From: Chrysopogon serrulatus
Taxonomy: Eukaryota; Streptophyta; Magnoliopsida; Poales; Poaceae
Assembly (NCBI GenBank): GCA_015844335.1
Contig: JADLZL010003926.1
Location: 310,001-374,000, forward strand
DNA: 64,000 bases
Direction of reading: 5' to 3'
Shown here: piece by piece, positions 10,750-20,087 of the stretch
Position numbering within the stretch: the stretch's first letter is position 1
How the letters are laid out: each line of letters opens with the position of its first letter
The notes under the pieces: generated by a model
Seen by the model: the letters and a program-made list of their open reading frames with translations, nothing else
Database searches by the model: none
Told to the model about the DNA's origin: nothing
Translations under genes and position numbers: made by a program

Positions 10750-11360
10750 TGAATCTTAATATGTGTCACAATAATGTGATTTGAAAGACCATATATATGC
10801 ACCAGACTGGGATATATAGATCCAAAGACGTAGAAGGAAAAACTAAATCCTGCGCTTTGTTTATTTCTACACAAAGAATATGTGTTTATCTCTACACAAA
10901 GATTAGACTGCGATTTGCAAGAACACTGACTTGAAAATCGGTACAAACAGCCTAAGTTACTGGCATTCCACTATCACGTGAGAACCTGACAATCAAATCA
11001 GATGAGTACAATCGTTGTTTGTTTAAGCTGGTGGATGATGTAAAATTAATCTCATAATCTGTACAAAAGTTCGAGGGAAGAACTAACAAAGAGATATAGT
11101 AAGTACTAGTCTCTTTCAGCGTGTTTGGTATGGATCCATCCAGAGCGGATCGGAGTCGTCCACTGATATTCAGGAGAATCAATTGATTCCAATCATTCCA
11201 TTGGCTAACCTGTGATGATTGGTACTAAAGAGAATAGATACATGACGCATATATAGGTTAATGCGTTCTGTAAAGTAAAGCTGGAGAAACAAATTAAAAG
11301 CTGTGTAATGTGTGTGACAATAAACTGACATTGATCAACTATGCAAATGCATTTGATGAT

Positions 11361-11366
<6 letters not shown>
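10750..11366. repeat. Diverged local duplication, copy 2
   Basis: Partner of 9092-9660. It lies immediately downstream (minus-strand sense) of the exon at 11427-11797 and so may be that gene's original 3' flank. Confidence 0.7.
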
Positions 11367-11394
<28 letters not shown>

Positions 11395-11405
11395 GCTGCT
11401 GCTGC
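11360..11405. repeat. (TAC)n(TGC)n microsatellite
   Basis: About twelve TAC/ACT triplets followed by about five TGC triplets. It follows directly on the duplication block and ends about 20 bases before the stop codon of the minus-strand exon. Confidence 0.95.
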
Positions 11406-11426
11406 AAACTAATGCTCTTCTAAGTT

Positions 11427-11797
11427 CTAATCGTGTAGTACGTGTACGTGTTCTCCTTCCTCCGTTTGGTGCGAGTCGTCGGCCTTGGGAACAATACTAA
11501 GCTTGGGCACGCCATCCACGCGCTCCAGCATCACCTCGGCGTGCCCATTGTCTCTGACCTGCTTCAGAATGTCTTCTCTCAGGTCGACCCTCTGGTCGAA
11601 GGAGGCATTGGCAGCTTCCTTGGAAGCCATGACCATGTCTCGGAACTCAGGGTTGTGGTCGAGGAAGCCCTCGGGGAGAGGGCTAGGCCTCCGCAGCTTA
11701 CGAGTCTCGATCCTCTGGACGTACCAATCCGGCAGCCTGATGATCCTGTTGCCCTCCGCCGGCTCGCGCTTGTCCTCCTCCTCCTCCTCTGTGATTA
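11427..11797 (-). CDS. 3'-terminal exon of an uncharacterised plant protein
   Basis: The minus strand encodes an acidic run (EEEEEDKREP), then IIRLPDWYVQRIETRKLRRP, LPEGFLDHNPEFRDMV, a charged helical stretch with ANASFDQRVDLREDILKQVRD, and a hydrophobic patch MLERVDGVPKLSIVPK before a hydrophilic tail and stop at 11427-11429. The amino acid make-up (no low complexity, regular helix pattern) argues for real coding sequence. An acceptor-like ATCACAG sits at the start of the Glu run, so the exon probably begins near 11788; the frame stays open upstream to 11903 in sequence that looks intronic. No upstream exon could be recognised between 11.9 and 14.4 kb. It may be a gene fragment or the end of a gene whose other exons are short. 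I do not recognise the family. Confidence 0.5.
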
Positions 11798-11903
11798 CAT
11801 AGCTCTCAATCATCGCAGTTTTTAACAGTCTGTTGAAGTGTTTCCAAAGTTCATAAGTACAATAAGCTGACAATTGTCTTTTCAATATGGCACGTTTCTG
11901 CAA

Positions 11904-14385
11904 GTCTTGGAGTGTAGCTCATAGATTAAGAATCCTACTAAAAAATAATGAAGCGAAATAAAAAGATTGCTATGTGCGTAAGCTTGGAGATCTTGATTCT
12001 AGTAGACAACCTCAAAAGCTGACAAATATTTAACAATTTTATAAGTGATACCTATTATGAACAGGAACTTTGATGCAAAACCCCAAAAACATATATGAAC
12101 TGCAATGTAGTAGACACATCAACTAATCAGAAACAACAACCTAGATATCTATCATCCCACTATAGCTTCATGTGAAGCAACTCATAAGCATTAGAGCATT
12201 GAAGGCATCGTATTTAGGATTAAAATTCAGGAGTGCAAATTCAGAAGAGAAAGCACATATGATTTTCAGGTTGTTCTATTTTTATAGGAGTAAAGAATGT
12301 AAGATATGATGTTCATCCATATTAATAAAAAAATGAAAAGCCGCTTTTTTTCAGGATTTATTTCCAATATGCCATCATACTCGACGATAGTGGTAGCATC
12401 TAAAGTAAGTAAACCCCACTATAATCTTAGGCAATCTTTATCTAAACTAACCAAACCACACTATAAGGTCAGTATAAGAATATCTCATCTATTTTTTAAG
12501 ACATATATTGCTTGTACAAATAACTTCAATTTATAAGTGGACAAATGCAAGGTTTATATAAAGGAAGCAGTAAGTGCGTGTTATGAACAGATCAAATGTA
12601 AAAAAAACATCATGGAGGAGCATGCACAGGCTACACATTTTATATAAATTTTGTATATATATCTGCTAGTACAAATACCTACAATTCATAACTTGGTGAT
12701 TCATTAAGTGGTAAAAGTAGTTGGGAGTAAGGTCACTTTATTAAGCATAACTCATGGAGAAGAATTGGAGTGGCTTCATATCAGCATGCTTGCAGGGTAG
12801 AGCCTATATATGTATATGTAATGGCGAAGAAAACATCTAGGTGATTGTAGTAAAGAAATCAAACAAAAACAATCAAATTAAAATGAGTAACTACTGGCGA
12901 GCTAGCGATGAAACGAAGATGATCGGACTACTAATGATTAGTCATAAGGGTCTCGATACAATTACCTCAACCAGAAAACTAGTCGTCTCTCACTAATGGA
13001 CGACTAATAATGATTAGTCATTCGATCAGGCTATCTAGATGAGTTGGGCCAGCCTAAGAAATCTGTATGGTGGGAAGAATTTGGCCCACCCTTAGCTGGC
13101 CCATTAGGTTGCTATAGATTTTCCACCACCACTCTTCCTCCTCAGAAGGTTGGTGTCTGCTGCTCTGTTATAGTGCAGTGACTGTTGTCTCCTACTCTCC
13201 TTTGAAGAAAGTGAAGATATTATCTAATGTCTATCAACTGTCCAATGTGACACCTTTGTGTGGTTGTACAGACAGCGCTCAGCGTGCTTTCCTCCTTCCT
13301 TTCTTTGCATCTTCCATTTGTCTATTTATGATCCTGTTTACGTATATTTAAATTATACATACATGGCTGGTCACTATATACATGGCTGATCGGCCATCTA
13401 GGCACATGAATGACTAAATGATTGACTAGCCAGTTAGGACCGACTGATCGACCCTGATTGACGACTAATTAGTCATCTAATCGGTGTTCTTGCGACTAGC
13501 CTCAAATATATGATCTGATAACACTTCCTTCATACATAACACTTCCTTCATACACCAGTTTCCAGTTACATGTGCCTTTTGGCAAGACTTGGAATGGAGA
13601 TGCAGGTTTTAACATGATCCAAAAATATGCAGAAAATTAGTACCTGAAGACATTGCAGATATAATTTTCAGCCATGTAGGCATCAGTTGATCTCATGCCC
13701 GATTATATAAATTTGCTCTTTCAACAGTTTCTCTCGTTCAGACAGAACAATCTGATGAACCAAAACAACAAAGTAGCGAAAGCTTTAGAAAACCATGTAC
13801 AGAACCAGGGCCGCAGCACAGGTGTATGCATGAGTTGACGAATATGATGATATAGAAATGAAAGGTAGGGAAGCACAATGGTAGTGAACTGCTCGTCACA
13901 GCAATAGGCTGCTTTTGTAGAGTTTATGGAATAAACAGTTATACCCACCTTATGCATATTTACGGATATTTTGCAACTAGAGCAGTCAACTATCCGTGGC
14001 GTATGCATTCTAGTGTAGGAAATCTCATTCAACTCTTATATGTGTGTATCATCTGCAATTGGAAAGTGAAGTTTTGATCAATAGCTAAAACAAGTTCAAT
14101 ATGGGTTAAGTTCACTGCATGAATATCTTGATTAATAATTATGGCCCAGATCTGAGCAGCATCTAACCTATCATGGCAATGCTTAATAAAAGTCTACGTC
14201 CTAACTCCTAACTACATAGTGTACATAACATGGTAATAGTCTCTGTCTTACACAAAAGAAAAGCTCCTTTTTTTTATTTTCTTTTGGAGGAGAATAAACA
14301 GCATACATGTTAGCACCACTAGACCTGATTCATGATTATTAATTATGGTCAGTGGGACACAATAATACTCCTAAGTCCTAACTAC
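11904..14385. other. AT-rich stretch without a recognised gene
   Basis: It may contain introns and exons of the 11.4-kb gene, but none can be supported. GACTAAT/ATTAGTC-type motifs recur between about 12920 and 13490, suggesting a degraded repeat element. Confidence 0.4.
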
Positions 14386-14389
14386 ATTG

Positions 14390-14995
14390 TGACTCTGTTG
14401 CATACGGATAAGATACATATGGATGAACAAGAGACTGACAAAGCTGTACCTGCTTCAAATCTGTGAATGTCAGTCTGTCATAATCAATTTGTCTCATGTA
14501 GTCAGGTATGTCTCCCCTGTTCCACAAATGTATAGATGACCAAATTGTTCATACACCAAACCTGAAAAAAATAATGAAATATGGCATAGGAATACATTTT
14601 GTTAGTCTGAGATGGAATAAAGATTAAAGAGACCAAAGCATTGCCAAAAGAGAAACATGGGGCCAGAACTAGTGCAAACAAGCAGCTCAATATATTGGAT
14701 TTCAAACATATTCTACAATCAACATACAATAGAGAGGCCATAAAGTGTTCATCTTTGTGCATAAACAATCACAATTGTAAGCTTATTTTAAACGAGAACT
14801 GTAGGCTTCATATCATGCATCATCGTGCAGATGTTATCTATCACCAACTCTTCTGAAATTACAGAAACAACAGTTGATCCCCAAATTACAGAGACACAAC
14901 AATTAATCCTGAATCTGATTACCTCTTTTACCTGTACTAGTCCAGATGAGAAAATGGTGCAAAATATTCCATAGAAACTGTACTCCAGTTACATA
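14390..14995. repeat. Decayed tandem duplication, copy 1
   Basis: It shares ordered blocks with 15007-15690: GACTCTGTTG, AATGTCAG near the middle, GTTCCACAAATG, CCAAATTGTT, GAGATGGAA, CATCTTTGTGCA, AATCACAATTGTAA, and TCTGAATC/GATGAGAAAATG near the right end. Identity is low, so the duplication is old. Confidence 0.65.
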
Positions 14996-15006
14996 CTTTG
15001 TATTTG

Positions 15007-15690
15007 CGACTCTGTTGTATATGCATAATTAATATAGTATATGTGCCTGAACAGAGCAAAATAAAAGACAGACTAAACTGCTCCCAATGTCAGCCGGTCA
15101 TGACCAATTGTCCACGTTTGGTCGAGTGTTTTTATCCCGTTCCACAAATGGACAGACAAACCAAATTGTTGGTGCTCAGACCTGAAAAGGGAACAAACAT
15201 GAAACACAACACCCAAATGCTGAGGCAGTGAGATGGAAAAAACATGCAAAAATATTGTCCAAGGAAGAACATAGAGCAAGAAACAACTAGTCAAACAACA
15301 AGCATCTGAATATGAACACAAAGTCTATCCAAGGCAGCCATAGTGCTATGGAGGATCAATACAAGAATCTTAACATATTTGCAGTTTTTATACAGATCTG
15401 CAGTAGTGGATCTTTATATCTTTATTAGATTCTAATACATGGTAGTGGAATCTTTATATTCCTAATATATGATAAAGGACCATTGCAAATACAGAGGCCA
15501 CACATCTTTGTGCAAAAACCGTCACAATTGTAATATTCATACGTTTGAATGCATCCCTGAGCAGATACCAACCTGACCCTTTGCAAATTGCAGAAACATC
15601 ACATGAGCCTGAATCCGGTGACCATTTTTAGCTATGCTTGTCTGAATGAGAAAATGATGGAAAATATCCAGCCAAATAGGTTACTCTGAT
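15007..15690. repeat. Decayed tandem duplication, copy 2
   Basis: Partner of 14390-14995. Its right end runs into the duplicated GRAS unit (ATCCAGCCAAATAG at about 15667-15680). Confidence 0.65.
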
Positions 15691-18613
15691 TAATCTTAAT
15701 TGCAACTTTGATAATCACACACAGATGTAAGGGAAATGCCAACATTCTGATGATACAGAAGAAACAGAACTGCACATAACAGATAAAAGGTCAAATATGT
15801 AATACATAAAATTGTTTATCAGTCACAGGGTTTTTAGTTTTGGTGTACGTGTCAGAACTCTGCAACATATCCAAAATCATATCTACAGCCTGAGCCTATG
15901 TAGCTCTAATCATCCATTTATTTCTACCTTACAAAGTTTCAGCACTCAAAACCTCTAGAAGCGAAAGTCCACTGAACCAGGGATGCTGGATCATAGTTTA
16001 AACGTAGACCATCTATCAAATATCATCTATAGTCAGATTCTAGAGTTTGGCAACGAGAGGAACTAAAAGATGGGTTTATTATCCTCAGCAACCCATGTTG
16101 ATATGGCATGTAGCACTCGCCCCTTCCATCCCAGCAGCAACCAACGATTATCCTCATCGATGAGAAAGTTTCTGTGATATAAGTTCTTGACCATGTCTCT
16201 GGCAGCCTTGATAACCTCTGGATTCAATGGTAGCTGCCTCAGCCCAGCCCGGTGGTTTCGCACCTGCCATTGCCTATAAGTTTCAGGACGTTCCACCCTG
16301 TCTGCACCCTCACAAGCAATCACATTCAGGGCAGATCTCCCCAACATATCCCGCTCAATCAGCAGCCGTTCATCATTGTCCCTGGGGATGGTCGCATCAA
16401 TCATGTCAAATAGTGCTGAGTAAAAGAAAAGTGCCTCCCGGAACCGTGTAAAAAAAAACGGTGCACCATATGTTCCATTCACCACAGAATGGATGAAAAC
16501 ATCAGGCCGCATCTCCCGGATGTTGTTGAGGACCATATCCCTAGGGCTTGGGTTATCCACCAAAACACTCTCGTCCATCAAGTGGCCGATAAAGCATTCG
16601 CTGTTGACAACAAGCACCTCATCAGGATTAATATTGAGGTCCTTTGCACAGACAGTCTCCCACTTTGCTGCGATACCACGGAACTTGAATGGCACGCCAA
16701 ACTCACGGGCACAGTCGCTGAGGCGGCGGCCTGTTTCCTCAATCTGGTGAGTTGGGCGGAACCCAGGCTGTGGGACGGCAATTGCGGTGAACCTCACCTC
16801 TGGCGGTCCACCTTCCCTCTTTGCCAGAAAATGGAGCAAACCAGGATATTGGAATCCATGCTGCACACCATACTCCACAATGTGTAACTTGCTCCTCCCT
16901 GCCACAGCATGATAAATTGTCTTGTTGGAGAACATGAATTTCACTTTCTTCAAACAAGAGGCTGCCATGAACAGCTTGTATGCCTTGAGAAAATCCACGA
17001 CAGAGGTGCGTTGTGCCATGAGTGACTTGTACACCTGGCTCCCTGTGCCTGCGAGTCGTGCCTCCAGTCCCTCAGCAAAACAATGGGCCAACCTTTGCGC
17101 GGCGTCCCCTCTGGGTGAGGAGTGCTGCTTGATCTGCCTGAGCACCTCGAGCGCACTTCGGCGATCACCAGTGGCTACCGATTGTGCACAATGGATGAGC
17201 ATGGTGCCTAGGTCAACAAACTCGTTCCCGTGCTGCTTCCCCCGTGCCCCCTTCCCGCTCACCCTCCTGGCACTCTTCTCAGACTCGCTATCCATGGCGA
17301 TCCGTAGATCCTCCATGCGCTTCAAGAATCCCTCATAGTTGTAGGTCATTATTTCGTTGTACAGCTCACTAGCGTTGGCTTTTTCTTGTTCCGGCATCAT
17401 CAACTTAGTGTTTCTGCCTGTCTCTGCCTCCAAGTCCTCTTCGGCGTGGCGGTTCTTGCGGCCCCTTCCATTACTGCTTCCCCCAAACAGTAACATGCCA
17501 TCCACCACCGCCTCCTCCTTCACTTGTCCAGCAGCAAAGCCAGTGCCCGGCTTGCTGTCAGTAGGCAAAGCCTCGGAATGTCCCAGGGTATCTTCTAGGT
17601 CGATGAGCAGGCTGTTGTTGGTGGGCAGGAACTTCTTGGCCTCTTCCATGCCTTTGAGAAATGCCATATTCAGCAAGTCCATGTTTTCCCCATTCTGGGC
17701 ACCGAAGAAGGCCGAGGCCAGCGCGGCATGGTCACCGTCACCAGCGGGCAAGGAGGTGATCTCTGCCTTCGTCTCCTCCTCCTCTGCGCCATTCAAGAAT
17801 GCCGATCTCTGGATGCCCACGTCGCCAGCGACGTCCTGGGCAGCGAGGGAAGCCCGCTGTCTTTGGGCTCCACCGCCGTCGGCGTTCTGAGGGGCAAGGG
17901 AAGGTATCAGCCGTTGGCCTCCACCGCCATTATCCAAGAACGCCGGACTCTGCTGAAAACCGGCGTTGCCGCCGTCTTGACCCGGCAAGAAGAGGGCGTT
18001 GAGCTCGTCGGCAGTGAAGTCGTCGAGCCCCACCCCGATCTCGGTGTACGGAGGGAAGCCCAGCAGTTGGGAGAGCTCGATCGAGTCGTACGGCGAGGCG
18101 GGGTCGGCGGATGCGGGGGCGGAGGTAGATGGAGAGAGAGTAGAGCTGTCGCCGGTCCCTGAGGTGGTGGCTGCGGCGGCGGAAGAGGAAGCGGATGCGG
18201 TGGTGTCGGAGAGGATCTGGGACTGGGAGTACAGCTGCTGGGTGTTGAGGAGGGCGGGGTGGTCGGGGAACTGGTAGAAGAACTGGCCGTCGATGTCCTG
18301 CTCCATGAGCATCTGCGAGATGAAGGGGAGGACGAGGTCGTCGGAGGAGGCCGGGTCGTCGGCATCGGGGCGCGGCGTCGGAGGCAGGTCGAGGAAGATG
18401 GAGGGGGAGAAGGGCTCCGGGGCGGCGTGGTAGGCTCCCTGCGCCAGGAAATCCTCCGGCGTGGTGGACATGGCCCGCCGGCGGTACAGATCGGAGCTTT
18501 CGCGTGGCGGAATCAGTTCAATCAGCAGCTCTGCAGTGCTTGTGGCGGGCGTGAAGTGTCGTGGCGGGTGAGGACTGAGGAGAAGGGGATGCGGTGGGCT
18601 GGGTCATGGATGG
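15667..18613. repeat. GRAS tandem duplication unit, intact copy
   Basis: Similarity to 20088-22998 extends beyond the coding region. On the 3' side it runs through GATGTAAGGGAAATGCCAAC down to ATCCAGCCAAATAG, with a deletion of about 45 bp in the other copy. On the 5' side it runs to GGTGGGCTGGGTCATGGATG. The unit is about 2.9 kb. Confidence 0.85.
16063..18471 (-). CDS. GRAS transcription factor, LISCL (SCL9/14/33-like) subfamily
   Basis: A single-exon 802-residue GRAS regulator, expected to act in the nucleus. The N-terminus has the LISCL motif LVLPFISQMLMEQDIDGQFF (residues 46-65), a Ser/Ala-rich stretch (91-125) and the LISCL hallmark FLKGMEEAKKFLP (271-283). The GRAS domain follows at about 417-800: LHRI with MLIHCAQSVATGDRRSAL, a VHIID variant LHIVEYGVQHGFQYP (529-543), LHRII, PFYRE with FREALFFYSALFDM, and SAW ending WKGRVLHAISTW. 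Length fits the 650-800 residue subfamily. ATG at 18471 is the first in-frame Met and aligns with the start of the neighbouring copy. All blocks are present and the frame is intact, so it is probably functional. Members are linked to stress and auxin responses by transcriptional co-activation; the exact role here is not inferable. Confidence 0.93.
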   Translation of the reverse strand: MSTTPEDFLAQGAYHAAPEPFSPSIFLDLPPTPRPDADDPASSDDLVLPFISQMLMEQDIDGQFFYQFPDHPALLNTQQLYSQSQILSDTTASASSSAAAATTSGTGDSSTLSPSTSAPASADPASPYDSIELSQLLGFPPYTEIGVGLDDFTADELNALFLPGQDGGNAGFQQSPAFLDNGGGGQRLIPSLAPQNADGGGAQRQRASLAAQDVAGDVGIQRSAFLNGAEEEETKAEITSLPAGDGDHAALASAFFGAQNGENMDLLNMAFLKGMEEAKKFLPTNNSLLIDLEDTLGHSEALPTDSKPGTGFAAGQVKEEAVVDGMLLFGGSSNGRGRKNRHAEEDLEAETGRNTKLMMPEQEKANASELYNEIMTYNYEGFLKRMEDLRIAMDSESEKSARRVSGKGARGKQHGNEFVDLGTMLIHCAQSVATGDRRSALEVLRQIKQHSSPRGDAAQRLAHCFAEGLEARLAGTGSQVYKSLMAQRTSVVDFLKAYKLFMAASCLKKVKFMFSNKTIYHAVAGRSKLHIVEYGVQHGFQYPGLLHFLAKREGGPPEVRFTAIAVPQPGFRPTHQIEETGRRLSDCAREFGVPFKFRGIAAKWETVCAKDLNINPDEVLVVNSECFIGHLMDESVLVDNPSPRDMVLNNIREMRPDVFIHSVVNGTYGAPFFFTRFREALFFYSALFDMIDATIPRDNDERLLIERDMLGRSALNVIACEGADRVERPETYRQWQVRNHRAGLRQLPLNPEVIKAARDMVKNLYHRNFLIDEDNRWLLLGWKGRVLHAISTWVAEDNKPIF

Positions 18614-20087
18614 CAGCAGGCTGGGGAAGCTGCACACGTGCAGCTGCATCTCATTTTGTCTCTGGTGCAGGCGTGCACCTGCAGCGCAAGCTCGCACAGT
18701 CAAATACAGTACCGTACTCCTACTTTTACTTTACTGGAGACAGGAGAGGACAACCTAGTATACTAAAAAAAAAAAATTAAGACAAAATGATATATCAAAT
18801 TCGCAACGAGTTAAAAGAGGGAAAAGAAAAGGGGTTGCACCCTTGTTACTTGTAGCTGTACATGAAGCTAGGTCATTCAAAGAAAATTTATTTGAGAGTA
18901 AGGGCAACGACATATTAATGGTACTACTCCGTCCCATAAAAAGAAGTGAAAATTTGCTATTGGACATATCAAGTGATAACTCTTTGTTGGATGGACAACT
19001 ATTTTTGAGCGATTTGCTGAAAAATACTCTAATTCTTGATAAATTAGTTGGTGAATACCGTGTCCAACAAAATACTTTTATAAAATAAATATAAAATCAT
19101 ATAAGTGTCTCAAAATTATACCATAAAATCTTCTATACTCTATATGATCAGAACTATATAGTAAAATATTATTTTGTACAAAAGTTACTATTTTGCCTCT
19201 CTTCGTAAATGGACAAAGTTAATCATGATTAATTTATTCATGTAATTATAGAACCCTAAAAAAAATCTTGAAAAAAAATCATAGAGCTCCTACATCACCA
19301 AATCATGACTATACTAAAATTATAAAATAGTTATTTATGAAGAGAGGCAAAATAGTTATTTTTTAGTTCAAAACAATATTTTCATTATGTAGTTCTCATT
19401 ATATAGAGTCTAAGCGATTTTATGGTATAATTTTGTGGCACTTATATGATTTTATATTTATTTTATAAAAATATTTGGTTGGTATAATTTTGGTGGTGTC
19501 CAAATTTTATAAAAAATTCAACAAGAATCAAGGTGTCCTCAAGCAAATTTCAACTTCTTCAGTGTCCAGCAGCAAAGAGCGGTGACTTGTAATGTCCAAT
19601 GACAAATTTCCCCTTTATAAAAGTATTTTGTTGGGCAGAGTGTCCACCAACTAATTTATGAAGAACTAGAGTGTGTTTTAGCAAATCACTAAAAATAGAT
19701 GTCCACTAGCAAAGAACCATCACTTAGCATGTTCTATGGCTAATTTTCCCTAAAAAGAAACACTGTGGGACGCATGCTTGTCAAATTTTCTTAATTAAGT
19801 TTAATTTGGTTTATAAAAATATTAGCACTTCAGATAAGTTTATAATAAAAATGTATTCAACGATCTATATAATAATACTAATTAATTATATATCATAAAT
19901 ATTAATATGTTCTTGAATATATTTGATCAAAGTTATAAATATTTAACTTCTCCGGAAGTTCAAGAATGCTTTTTTTTTTTTTGTGGGACAGAGAGAGCAT
20001 ACATGTACTGATGTACGACCAAACTATTATATGGACAGACTATTGGTTAGATATAAATAATACATGTAAAAGCTGGAGGAAGAAACA
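18614..20087. other. Spacer between the GRAS copies, mostly a foldback element
   Basis: From 18614 to 18920 lies the presumed promoter of the intact GRAS gene. 18928-19772 is a long inverted repeat, described separately. 19773-20087 is AT-rich with a T-run and no gene. Confidence 0.6.
18928..19772. mobile_element. Foldback/MITE-like element of about 845 bp
   Basis: The left end CCGTCCCATAAAAAGAAG and the right end AAAGAAACACTGTGGGACG are inverted relatives. Similarity continues inward for at least 170 bp: TAAATTAGTTGGTG (left) pairs with CACCAACTAATTTATG (right), and CCAACAAAATACTTTTATAAA with its complement at 19616-19637. It resumes in inner arms meeting at TTTTGCCTCTCTTC (19190-19203) and GAAGAGAGGCAAAA (19337-19350). 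The right half also holds a second, direct copy of the GTCCA...AGCAAAG block (about 19495-19613 against 19650-19750). There is no coding capacity. The outer ends recall Stowaway-type CTCCGTCCC termini. Confidence 0.75.

Noticed and set aside
12920..13490. Recurring GACTAAT/ATTAGTC motifs as a structured element
   Set aside because: Motifs are scattered without pairable ends or a target duplication, so no element boundaries can be supported.
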